Assembly (NCBI GenBank): GCA_910584665.1
Contig: CAJUBL010000013.1
Coordinates: 1 to 52,298, forward strand
Length of the DNA stretch: 52,298 bases
Source: an uncultured Muribaculaceae bacterium
GTDB taxonomy: Bacteria; Bacteroidota; Bacteroidia; Bacteroidales; Muribaculaceae
Reading direction: 5' to 3'
The notes under the pieces were generated by a model. The model worked only from the letters and a program-made list of their open reading frames with translations, was not told the origin of the DNA and did no database searches. The translations under genes and the position numbers were made by a program. This document shows, in pieces, positions 25,531-34,663 of this stretch. How positions within the stretch are numbered: the stretch's first letter is position 1; each line of letters opens with the position of its first letter.

Positions 25531-26592
25531 ATGAAACTTAGAAAAAACCTGTTTTTGTCGGCGATATCGGTTTTTGCCGTGCTGGCAGCATGTATCTTTA
25601 TCGACAGCTACGATATAGACCAGCCGCAGGAAGACGGCAGCAAGGCTCCGATGATCGAGGCGGGCAAGGTGGCCACCTTTACATTCAGCGGTCATATAGA
25701 TGCTATCAAGGATGCCGAGGAGGGGAATACCCGTTTTGTCATAGCCATGCTTGCTCCCCGCTCGTGGGATATGCGCAATAAGGCTACCGTAACATTTCAG
25801 GGCGGAGGTGTCTACAACATTGAGGATATCCAGACTACCAGCCCGATTCCTCTGTCGACCCCTCCTCATGCCAAGCCCGGCTATACATGGCCCGAAGCGC
25901 TGATGGAGCGTTACGGCATAGGCTCGAACAAGGTCAATGACATGGAGTGGACAGCATGGTGGGCTGATACCCCTGTTCCATATTACAATGGCTTGAAAAC
26001 CAATTATACCGTGACCATCAAGGTCAATGTCGGCAATGAGAATCTCATAGCCTATCTCGGTTTCTTTGCCAGCCACTCGGTGTATGGCTTTGACGATGAC
26101 CTCAATAACAACAAGCACTATGATCAGTCTTTCACCAGTGAGAAGTTTACCGTATATGGCGGCGAGGGAGAGACTGTGGACTTTACCAAGACCTATCTGA
26201 ACGCTATCGAGCCGGCACGTTCGCTGCAGGATGACCTGATCACTTTCACATTCACCGGAGAGGCGACAGAGAACGACCTTGTCAGGGAGGGTGAGATATT
26301 CCTGGAGTCTACAGCCTATACCGCCGAGGGTAACAGTTACAAGGTCAATGTGCGTGACGGACGCACGCTGATGACACGTCCCAACACGTTCACCCAGAAT
26401 TACAGCCTTACCATATGGCCTGTGGGCTTCTTCGGTGTCCCTGAGGATGAGACAGTAACTAAAATCGAGTACTTTTTCACCAACCGTACCGGAGATAAGG
26501 TGGTCAACAAGTCGTTTGATATGATAGTCAATGGTGAGACTCCCGAGAGTGATGATATACCGTTTACCTATAACATGAGGTGCCGCGACTGA
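25531..26592 (+). CDS. Surface lipoprotein, DUF4961-like
   Basis: 353 residues, lipobox LAAC (Cys21). The mature protein appears to hold two beta-sandwich-like halves (about 40-200 and 215-345), each opening with a similar line: VATFTFSGHIDAI and LITFTFTGEATEN. The order SusD, DUF5004-like, DUF4961-like is a combination I associate with Bacteroidetes PULs. It has no catalytic motif that I recognise, so a surface glycan-binding protein is the likely role. The gene is 15 bp after its neighbour and 40 bp before the susC gene. The DUF assignment is from memory of the family pattern and is not certain. Confidence 0.7.
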   Translation: MKLRKNLFLSAISVFAVLAACIFIDSYDIDQPQEDGSKAPMIEAGKVATFTFSGHIDAIKDAEEGNTRFVIAMLAPRSWDMRNKATVTFQGGGVYNIEDIQTTSPIPLSTPPHAKPGYTWPEALMERYGIGSNKVNDMEWTAWWADTPVPYYNGLKTNYTVTIKVNVGNENLIAYLGFFASHSVYGFDDDLNNNKHYDQSFTSEKFTVYGGEGETVDFTKTYLNAIEPARSLQDDLITFTFTGEATENDLVREGEIFLESTAYTAEGNSYKVNVRDGRTLMTRPNTFTQNYSLTIWPVGFFGVPEDETVTKIEYFFTNRTGDKVVNKSFDMIVNGETPESDDIPFTYNMRCRD

Positions 26593-26632
26593 TTTTTCAG
26601 TCCAATTCTCACCTCAACAAGAATAACCAGTC

Positions 26633-29600
26633 ATGAATATCACAGTACAATATAAAAAACCATACAGAGGCTTCCGTGTCCTGGCGATGGCGGTTGCCGG
26701 TCTGATAGCATTATCTGCTCAGGCAGTCAATGGCATTATCGTCGATGAGTATGGTCAGCCTGTACCCTCGGCTCAGGTTACGGTCAAAGGAACCGACACG
26801 CGTGTCCTCACCGATGGTGACGGTAAGTTTGATGTCTCTATGGGAGACAATACAACCCTGCGTGTAACAGCACCCGGCTACAAGGTGACAGAGTTCAATG
26901 TATCCTCACTACGCCGTGCCAAGGATAAGGATAATGTGCGCATCGTGCTCAACGAGCAGTATGTACCTGTTCTCGAGACTGTTCCCGGCGTGTATGGGGC
27001 AGTTCCGGCCGACAGCTACATAGGCTCGGCATCGACAGTGACCACCGATGAGGTCAACCGTACGATGGGTTCAACCATTATTCCCGGTCTTGTCGGCAAG
27101 ATGGCGGGCCTGAACATCACCCAGTACCGCGGAGCGCGCCTGCGCCGTACCGATGCCAATACCAAAGCCGATCTCATAGGCTGGATACCGGTAATGGGCA
27201 ACGGTATCTTCAGTGACAACTCAGAGTATAACATTTCGTCGCGCGGTGTCGCCCCGATAGTCTATGTCGATGGTATAGAGCGGGATTTCTATTCGATAGA
27301 TCCCGATGCCATCGAGACCGTGTCATTGCAGAAGGATGCTCTGTCGACCATGTTCAACGGCATGCGTTCATCGCGTCCCGTGCTTCTGATCACTACCAAG
27401 AATCCCAAGAGTCAGGGTACGCGCGTCTCGTTCACCGGCCGGTTCGGATACTCGACGCCGCTGAAGACTCCCAATGCCCTGTCTCCTGCCAATTATGCCT
27501 ACCTGCTGAATGAGGCGTTGCAGAATGACGGCCGTAATCCACGCTATGGGAAAGACGATTTCTACCAGATGATGAATGGTGTCAACAACGCTCTCTATCC
27601 CAATGTGAACTGGTTTGACACCGCAATGCGTGACCATTCGACATCGCAGTATTATAATGTAAACGTATCGGGCGGCAACAATTTCGTGCAGTATTTTGTC
27701 AATGCCGGTTATTATTATGAGAACGGTCTGTTCGGCGACCATAACGACGGTTACAGCACAGAACTGACTTCCAAACGTTACTCGGTCGATTCAAAAGTGG
27801 ATATCAAGGTAACCCGTGATTTCACCGCTTCGATCTCACTGTTGGCACGCTTAGAGGAGGGTAATCAGCCGGGCGGATCCGGATCGGGTTACAGCGACCT
27901 GCTGCTTGATATCTACCGTACTCCCAATAATGCCTATCCCATAAAGAATCCCAACGGTACCTGGGGCGGTAATGCTTCATTCACCAACAACCTGTATGCC
28001 AAGGTTGCAGAGTCAGGTTATATCACCGACGCAACCCGCGACCTGTTGGGTATGCTGAATCTGAAATATGATTTCGACCGATATGTCAAAGGCCTGTCGG
28101 CATATGCCATGGGCAGTATCACAGTACAGAGCCGTTCGGCGACATTCCGTACCATGCGTCAGCCGGTCTATGAGTATGGTATAAGTGACAGCGGGGACCC
28201 GGTATACCGTCGTTACGGAGATATCTCTACCCAGTCAAACGATTACCGTGCCGTCGGAAATTTCCAGCAGTTATGGGGAAAGATCGGTGTCGACTATGAG
28301 CGCCAGTGGGGTCTTCATCACTTCAAGGCCGGTCTGAGCGCAGACACACGTCAGAACATCAACAACTATGACCTGCCGTCTCTGCCGTCAAACATCCTCG
28401 AATCGCTGCAGTATGATTATGACAAACGTTATTTCGTCCAGGCATCGGTAGCACAGAGTTACTACAACCGCTATGCTCCGGGACGTCGCTGGGGGGCTTT
28501 CTATGCTGTCGGCCTCGGCTGGGATATTGCCCGCGAGAGTTTCATGGAGAGCGCTAACGGATGGCTTGACCAGCTGAAGATACGTGCCGTGTATGGCCGT
28601 ACGGGCAACGGTGTGGACAACTCGGGTTATTATGCCTATTATCCCACTTACAGCGAGACCGCTAACAGCGGTTACCTGTGGAGCCCCAATCTGACACACG
28701 CTACCGCCACACGTCCCAATGCCCCTATGGCCAACCCGTTCCTGAGCTGGGAGAAGGCCGACAAGGCTGATATCGGTATCGATGCCTCGTTCTTCAACCA
28801 CCGTCTGACGCTGCAGGCCGATTACTATAATGACAGATATTTCGATCTGCTGCAACAGCGAGGCAAGAGCATAGGACTTCTGGGAATATCCTATCCTAAC
28901 GAAAATATAGGAAAACAGCGTCGCACAGGCGGAGAGATCACTGTCACCTGGCAGGACAATATAGGTGTCTTCAACTATTTTGTTACCGCCAACTGGAATA
29001 TCGAGAAATCTAAAGTGCTGTTCATGGACGAGCAGGACCAGCCTTATGACTATCTGCGTCACACAGGCAACTCTACAGGTGCGATCTATGGTCTGGTAGC
29101 CGACGGCTTCTTCGGATCGATGGATGAGATTGAGCGTAGTGCCGTGATATCAGGCTATGACAACATACAGCCCGGAGACATCAGATACCGTGACCTGAAC
29201 AATGACAATGTGATCGATGAGTTTGACGTCACCGTCATCGGCGGCAACAAACCGTTGCAATATTTCGGTCTTGATCTGGGATTCGAGTGGAAAGGATTCG
29301 AGATGTCGACAAGCTGGCAGGGTGTGTATAACCGTGATATATATGTAAGTGACGATAACCTGCGCGAGGGCTTCCAGACCTATGGCCAGGACTATGGCCA
29401 GGGTTATGAGATACAGATAGGCCGCTGGACTCCAGAGACTGCCTCAACCGCCATTCTGCCCCGCCTGTCGGCCGGAGGCAACAAATATAACAGGGGAGGA
29501 GACTGGAACTCATCGTTCTGGGTCAGAAACGGAAACTTCATACGTTGCCGCAATCTGTACCTCGGATACACATTGCCACAGCCCTTCTGCCGCAACTGGC

Positions 29601-29743
29601 TCGGCGGAGTGAGACCCAAGATTTTCGTGAATGTACAGAACCTCTGCACCCTGTCGGGTTACAGCTGGGATGATCCTGAGGTAAGCTTTACCAGCTATCC
29701 GCTACAGCGCACATGGAGCGTAGGTCTGAATATCAAATTCTAA
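26633..29743 (+). CDS. SusC/RagA family TonB-dependent transporter A
   Basis: 1036 residues. A signal peptide (about 1-31) precedes a carboxypeptidase-regulatory-like domain (about 33-112, with VNGIIVDEYGQPVPSAQVTVKGTD split around it), a plug (about 115-255, with SSRGVAPIVYVDGIERDF and IETVSLQKDALSTMFNG) and a long beta-barrel ending in WSVGLNIKF. It imports oligosaccharides through the outer membrane with its SusD lid. The usual TonB-box region DEVVVVGYGT is replaced by a less typical segment LETVPGVYGAVPADS. The cognate SusD starts 4 bp downstream. There is no N-terminal STN domain, so it is not an obvious transducer to a FecR-type anti-sigma. Confidence 0.95.
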   Translation: MNITVQYKKPYRGFRVLAMAVAGLIALSAQAVNGIIVDEYGQPVPSAQVTVKGTDTRVLTDGDGKFDVSMGDNTTLRVTAPGYKVTEFNVSSLRRAKDKDNVRIVLNEQYVPVLETVPGVYGAVPADSYIGSASTVTTDEVNRTMGSTIIPGLVGKMAGLNITQYRGARLRRTDANTKADLIGWIPVMGNGIFSDNSEYNISSRGVAPIVYVDGIERDFYSIDPDAIETVSLQKDALSTMFNGMRSSRPVLLITTKNPKSQGTRVSFTGRFGYSTPLKTPNALSPANYAYLLNEALQNDGRNPRYGKDDFYQMMNGVNNALYPNVNWFDTAMRDHSTSQYYNVNVSGGNNFVQYFVNAGYYYENGLFGDHNDGYSTELTSKRYSVDSKVDIKVTRDFTASISLLARLEEGNQPGGSGSGYSDLLLDIYRTPNNAYPIKNPNGTWGGNASFTNNLYAKVAESGYITDATRDLLGMLNLKYDFDRYVKGLSAYAMGSITVQSRSATFRTMRQPVYEYGISDSGDPVYRRYGDISTQSNDYRAVGNFQQLWGKIGVDYERQWGLHHFKAGLSADTRQNINNYDLPSLPSNILESLQYDYDKRYFVQASVAQSYYNRYAPGRRWGAFYAVGLGWDIARESFMESANGWLDQLKIRAVYGRTGNGVDNSGYYAYYPTYSETANSGYLWSPNLTHATATRPNAPMANPFLSWEKADKADIGIDASFFNHRLTLQADYYNDRYFDLLQQRGKSIGLLGISYPNENIGKQRRTGGEITVTWQDNIGVFNYFVTANWNIEKSKVLFMDEQDQPYDYLRHTGNSTGAIYGLVADGFFGSMDEIERSAVISGYDNIQPGDIRYRDLNNDNVIDEFDVTVIGGNKPLQYFGLDLGFEWKGFEMSTSWQGVYNRDIYVSDDNLREGFQTYGQDYGQGYEIQIGRWTPETASTAILPRLSAGGNKYNRGGDWNSSFWVRNGNFIRCRNLYLGYTLPQPFCRNWLGGVRPKIFVNVQNLCTLSGYSWDDPEVSFTSYPLQRTWSVGLNIKF

Positions 29744-29747
29744 CATC

Positions 29748-31550
29748 ATGATGAAGATGAAATCATATAAAAACATACTTGGTGGTCTGGCGGCTGTTGC
29801 GGCAGTCGGCCTGACCGGCTGTACCGACGGCTACGAGCCCACTCCGGTCGAGAATTTTACCATCGACTATGTGTTCTCCACCACCGACTCTGTAGGAACA
29901 CAGGCACTCTACTATCTGAGCAACGTGTATAACCAGCTGAAACCCGGACACAACCGTGTGGCTAACGATTATCTTGATGCCGCTACCGATGACGCCACTT
30001 CGCTGTACTATGATGAGAGCGAGGTATACCGCCTGGCTACAGGCCGCTACACGGCCAGTACCCGCGTGGGAGATGACATGGACTGGAACAGCTACTACCA
30101 GACGATACGAGAGGCTACGATACTTATAGCCAACATTGATCGCGTGCCTTTCAGACTGACATATGTCAAGGGTGATGAGCAGCCCGACGAAAACGGCAAG
30201 GTAAAGGAGACTCCTTTCAATGTCACCATGAAGGCCGAAGCCCGTTATCTGCGCGCATTCGCCTACTTCAACTTAGTGAAGCGTTACGGCGGTGTACCGT
30301 TGCTGGGCGAGAAGGTGTTCGATCTTCATGATGATCTGGAGATGCCACGCAATACATTTGCCGAGTGTGTCGATTACATTGTGGGGGAGCTTGACCTCGC
30401 CAGGAAGGACCTGAGGGGTCTCAACACCATATCGAGCGGTTATGAGATGGCTGTAACCCGTGAGGCATGTGACGCGCTGAAAAGCCGCCTGCTGCTCTAT
30501 GCCGCGTCGAAACTCTACAATGAGAGTCCCCTCGAGCCGGGTAATGAACTGATCGGTTATGCCGCTTATGATGCCAGCCGCTGGAAGGTTGCCGCCGATG
30601 CCGCCAAGGCATTCATTCAGCAATATGGTCACGAGGGCAGCGGAGTGGTGGATCTTACTCCCGATTACCGTCAGATATTCACGGCTCATTACAGCAGCAA
30701 CAATCCTGAACTGATATGGAGTATCGTGAAACAGCACAGCGGCACTGTGATCGAGACTCTGAACGGACCCCTCGGCTTTACCGGAAACGCGCTCGGACAG
30801 GGGCGTACCCTGCCGTCGCAGAATCTTGTGGAGTCGTTCCCGATGGCCGACGGCTACATGCCTGGCAAGAGTCCCAAGTACAGCTATGTTCCTGACGGTA
30901 CCCAGTATGATAACCGCGATCCGCGTCTTGGCATGACTGTTCTGCACAATGCATCACCATGGCTGGGCCGTGCCCTGGCCACCTATCTCGGTGGCAGCAA
31001 CAATCCCAATTCGACTTCGGTATACAACCGTACAGGCTATTACATGTGCAAGTTCATGCGTGACTATGGATCGGGAACCAGCCGCCAGTATGAGAATACG
31101 GTACATAACTGGGTGGAGATGCGTTATGCCGAGATACTGCTCAACTATGCCGAGGCAATGAACGAGTTTGCCGGTCCTGATGCCGAGAATGTCAGGGAGT
31201 ATCTGATCATGCTTCGCCGCCGTGCCGGGATAGAGGCCGGTGATGACAACAGCTACGGAATTCCCACCGGGCTCAGCAAGGATGAGATGCGGGAGCTTAT
31301 CTATAACGAGCGACGTGTCGAGATGGCCTTTGAGGAGCAGCGCTTCAACGACCTGCGCCGCTGGCGTCTTGCTGAGAAAGCACTCTCGACTCCTGTACAG
31401 GGACTGGAAATCATCAACCGTGACGGCCAGCTGAGTTACAATAAGGTTGACGTGATCAATCCCAACTGGGAAAACCGCCGCTATTTCTATCCCATACCCT
31501 ACAGCGAAGTGCTGAAGAATAAAAACATGGTTCAAAACCCGAATTGGTAA
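29748..31550 (+). CDS. SusD/RagB family glycan-binding lipoprotein (second copy)
   Basis: 600 residues, lipobox GLTGC (Cys25). SusD body with KAEARYLRAFAYFNLVKRYGGVPLLGE near 165-190, and the C-terminal MRELIYNERRVEMAFEEQRFNDLRRW followed by RRYFYPIPYSEVLKN, split across two stretches. It begins 4 bp after SusC A and ends 7 bp before SusC B, so the three are one transcript. Position makes it the lid for SusC A. It is clearly different from the first SusD of this locus in the N-terminal half, which suggests that the two pairs bind different parts of the substrate. Confidence 0.95.
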   Translation: MMKMKSYKNILGGLAAVAAVGLTGCTDGYEPTPVENFTIDYVFSTTDSVGTQALYYLSNVYNQLKPGHNRVANDYLDAATDDATSLYYDESEVYRLATGRYTASTRVGDDMDWNSYYQTIREATILIANIDRVPFRLTYVKGDEQPDENGKVKETPFNVTMKAEARYLRAFAYFNLVKRYGGVPLLGEKVFDLHDDLEMPRNTFAECVDYIVGELDLARKDLRGLNTISSGYEMAVTREACDALKSRLLLYAASKLYNESPLEPGNELIGYAAYDASRWKVAADAAKAFIQQYGHEGSGVVDLTPDYRQIFTAHYSSNNPELIWSIVKQHSGTVIETLNGPLGFTGNALGQGRTLPSQNLVESFPMADGYMPGKSPKYSYVPDGTQYDNRDPRLGMTVLHNASPWLGRALATYLGGSNNPNSTSVYNRTGYYMCKFMRDYGSGTSRQYENTVHNWVEMRYAEILLNYAEAMNEFAGPDAENVREYLIMLRRRAGIEAGDDNSYGIPTGLSKDEMRELIYNERRVEMAFEEQRFNDLRRWRLAEKALSTPVQGLEIINRDGQLSYNKVDVINPNWENRRYFYPIPYSEVLKNKNMVQNPNW

Positions 31551-31557
31551 TCATATC

Positions 31558-34500
31558 ATGAACAGACTAATAACCATTGCGTTAAGCATCATTATCGCAT
31601 TACAAGCCATAGCCCAGCAGTTTACTGTGACCGGTACCGTGACCTCCAAAGCCGACGAGGAGCCGTTGGTGGGTGTTACCGTCAGGGTCAAAGGCACGAG
31701 CAAAGCCACCGCCACCGATATATCGGGAAACTTCGCCATCCAGGCGGCTGTGGGTGACGAACTGGACTTCACCTACATAGGCTATGTGAACAAACAGATC
31801 AAGGTTACCGGTCAGGAGCCTGTCATTGTCGAGATGAGCGAAGACCAGACCGAGCTGGACGAGGTCGTGGTTGTAGGCTACGGCACGGTCAAGAAGATAA
31901 CTCTTACCGGAGCTGCCAGTAACATTGACGCCGAGCAGATACGCCGTGTGCCGACCTCGAGTGTTCAGAACGCTCTTTCGGGCAAGCTTCCGGGATTTTT
32001 CAGCCAGCAACGTTCGGGCCAGCCCGGCAAGGATGCCAGTGATTTCTTCATACGCGGAGTAAGCTCGCTTAACGGAGACGGCAACAAGCCTCTTATAATT
32101 GTTGACGACGTGGAGTACAGTTATGACCAGCTGTCGCAGATCAACGTGAACGAGATCGAGAGCATCACAATCCTCAAGGATGCCGCCACCACGGCCATCT
32201 ACGGTATCAAGGGTGCCAACGGAGTGCTTGTCGTGAAGACCCGCCGAGGCTCGGAGGGAGCCCCCCGTGTTACCGTCAGGGCAGAAGGCGGTGTGCAGAT
32301 GCCGGTGCGTACACCCAAGTTCCTCAATTCCCATGATACGGCGATCTTGGTGAACGAAGCGTATGCCAACGACGGTATCGCACCTCAGTGGACACGCAAT
32401 GATATAGAACTCTTCGGCAACGGTACCGATCCCTACGGTCATCCCGATGTGAACTGGTATGACGAGGTGTTCAAAAGCTCGGCATGGCAGGAGAACGTTA
32501 ATATCGATATCTCGGGCGGATCGAGCCGACTGATCTATTTCGTGTCGATGGGCTATCTCAATCAGGATGGTCTGGTGAGGAATTTCAGCTCTAAGGAGTC
32601 GGATGTCAACTCGAGCTATTTCTATCACCGTTTTAACTTCCGTACCAACCTTGATTTCAAGGTTACCGATAACCTGAAACTGCGTCTTGATGTGACCTCG
32701 CGTTTCATGAACATCAACGAGCCGCGCGGTATCAATGCCACCGGCCAGATCTACGACTGGTCCAAGATGCATCCATATTCGGCACCGGTGACCAATCCAG
32801 ACGGCTCGACACCGTTCCTGTATGACACGGACCAGAAGTCGGCGGTACTTCCCGCGCGTCTTGCCAATGAGGGATATGTGCGCAACCGCCGTAATGACAA
32901 CAATGTCCTGTTCGGTATCGACTGGGGTCTTGACTGGATAACTCCCGGCCTGTCGGCCACCGGCCGTATCGCCTATGCGTCGATCGACGAGAACAACCGT
33001 CAGGCACGCCGCGAGAAATATCCGACATACCATTATGATCCGGTTACCGATTCGTATACGATCAACCCCGACAATGTATACACCAACGGCACCTATGACA
33101 TTACCGGCTGGAACGGCAACGACAAGAAGAATTTCAATCTGCAGCTCTTCCTTAAATATGCCCGCACATTCAATGAGATACATGACGTGAACGCCATGCT
33201 GCTTTACAACCGTCAGAGCGATACCCATGTGAGCGTGGCCGGAGTTCCCGCCAACTTCGAGGGCTACACGATGTCGCTGGGTTACCGTCTGAAAAGCCGT
33301 TACCTGTTTGATTTCAATGCGGCCTATAACGGAACAGACCGTTTCGGCAAGGACAACCGTTTCGGTTTCTTCCCCTCGGCTTCGTTAGGCTATATCGTCT
33401 CGGAGGAGGATTTCTTCCGTAACGGCGGCATAAGCGGCTGGATGAATCTGCTGAAAGTGAGAGGTTCGTTCGGTATCGTGGGTTCGGATGTCGCTGTGGG
33501 TAACCGTTATCTCTACAAGCAGTTCTACTATCCGGGCTCGGGTGTATATTTCGGCGAGAGCATCTCGGGTGATTTCCCGGCACCCAACTACTATGAGGGT
33601 GATCTGGGTACCAGCAGCATCACATGGGAGAAGTCCCGCAAGTGGGACGTCGGTCTTGAGATGCGTTTCTTCAACCGCATAGGTATCAATGTCGACTGGT
33701 TCTATGACACACGTTATGACCAGCTTGTGTCGCGCAGCAGTGCGCCTCTGACACTTGGCGTAGGGCTGGCACCGAGCAATGTGGCCCGCACGCGCAATAC
33801 CGGATTTGACGGAGTGATCAACTATAACGAGCGTATCAGCAGTGATTTCGAACTCAACTCGTCTTTTGTGTTCTCAATCGCCAAAAACAAGGTGCTTTAC
33901 ATGGATGAGGCTCAGAAAAGCTATCCGTGGCTGATGTCGACCGGACATCCGATCAACCAGCCGTTCGGTTACAAGTGGATAGGCTACTATACTCCTGATG
34001 ATATCGCGGCCATCAATGCCGGAGCTGCCGATGCCCCCGCTATCCCCAACACCAGCACAACAGTGCAGGCCGGAGACCTCAAGTACATGGACCTCAACGG
34101 TGACGGTATTATCGATGATTATGACAAGTGTGCCATAGGTAAGCCCAACCTGCCCACGACTACTCTCGGATGGTCGGTAGGCGGTACATGGAAGGGATTC
34201 TCGTTCAACGTACTGTTCCAAGGTTCGTTTGACTACAGTTTCGCTCTTCAGGGAACAGCCATCGAGCCGTTCAAGAGCCAGTTCCAGCCTGTCCATACCT
34301 ATCGCTGGACCGAGGAGCGCTGGGCCGCAGGGGAGCAGATCGAGTTCCCGCGTCTGACGTCCAATCCTTCGTCGATCAACTCGGCGGCGGGTTACATGAG
34401 TGATTTCTGGCTGGTTGACGCGTGGTACATACGTCTTAAGACCATAGACCTAAGCTATCAGTTTCCCAAGAAGGTGTTGCCCAAGGCTATCCAGGATCTG

Positions 34501-34644
34501 CGTCTGTATGTCAATGCCTACAACCTGTTTACCTGGACCAATTACAACAAATACCAGCAGGATCCCGAGATCTCGACCAATTCGGCCGGTGACAGCTATA
34601 TGAACCAGCGTGTTGTGAACATGGGACTGCAGATAACATTCTAA
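31558..34644 (+). CDS. SusC/RagA family TonB-dependent transporter B
   Basis: 1028 residues. A signal peptide (1-20) precedes a carboxypeptidase-regulatory-like domain (about 22-95) and the canonical TonB-box region DEVVVVGYGT (101-110). The plug includes FFIRGVSSLNGDGNKPLIIVDD and IESITILKDAATTAIYGIKGANG, each in family form, and the barrel ends RVVNMGLQITF. No susD gene follows; the next gene is a propeller-like lipoprotein. The likely lid is therefore either the first SusD 6.5 kb upstream or a shared second SusD. A 542-codon open frame on the opposite strand is a codon-bias shadow. Confidence 0.95.
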   Translation: MNRLITIALSIIIALQAIAQQFTVTGTVTSKADEEPLVGVTVRVKGTSKATATDISGNFAIQAAVGDELDFTYIGYVNKQIKVTGQEPVIVEMSEDQTELDEVVVVGYGTVKKITLTGAASNIDAEQIRRVPTSSVQNALSGKLPGFFSQQRSGQPGKDASDFFIRGVSSLNGDGNKPLIIVDDVEYSYDQLSQINVNEIESITILKDAATTAIYGIKGANGVLVVKTRRGSEGAPRVTVRAEGGVQMPVRTPKFLNSHDTAILVNEAYANDGIAPQWTRNDIELFGNGTDPYGHPDVNWYDEVFKSSAWQENVNIDISGGSSRLIYFVSMGYLNQDGLVRNFSSKESDVNSSYFYHRFNFRTNLDFKVTDNLKLRLDVTSRFMNINEPRGINATGQIYDWSKMHPYSAPVTNPDGSTPFLYDTDQKSAVLPARLANEGYVRNRRNDNNVLFGIDWGLDWITPGLSATGRIAYASIDENNRQARREKYPTYHYDPVTDSYTINPDNVYTNGTYDITGWNGNDKKNFNLQLFLKYARTFNEIHDVNAMLLYNRQSDTHVSVAGVPANFEGYTMSLGYRLKSRYLFDFNAAYNGTDRFGKDNRFGFFPSASLGYIVSEEDFFRNGGISGWMNLLKVRGSFGIVGSDVAVGNRYLYKQFYYPGSGVYFGESISGDFPAPNYYEGDLGTSSITWEKSRKWDVGLEMRFFNRIGINVDWFYDTRYDQLVSRSSAPLTLGVGLAPSNVARTRNTGFDGVINYNERISSDFELNSSFVFSIAKNKVLYMDEAQKSYPWLMSTGHPINQPFGYKWIGYYTPDDIAAINAGAADAPAIPNTSTTVQAGDLKYMDLNGDGIIDDYDKCAIGKPNLPTTTLGWSVGGTWKGFSFNVLFQGSFDYSFALQGTAIEPFKSQFQPVHTYRWTEERWAAGEQIEFPRLTSNPSSINSAAGYMSDFWLVDAWYIRLKTIDLSYQFPKKVLPKAIQDLRLYVNAYNLFTWTNYNKYQQDPEISTNSAGDSYMNQRVVNMGLQITF

Positions 34645-34663
34645 TTCAAACACACTCAAAGAG

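Noticed and set aside
31600..33228. 542-codon open frame on the minus strand opposite SusC B
   Set aside because: The plus strand encodes a complete SusC family protein; the minus-strand peptide has no recognisable domain and arises from codon bias.
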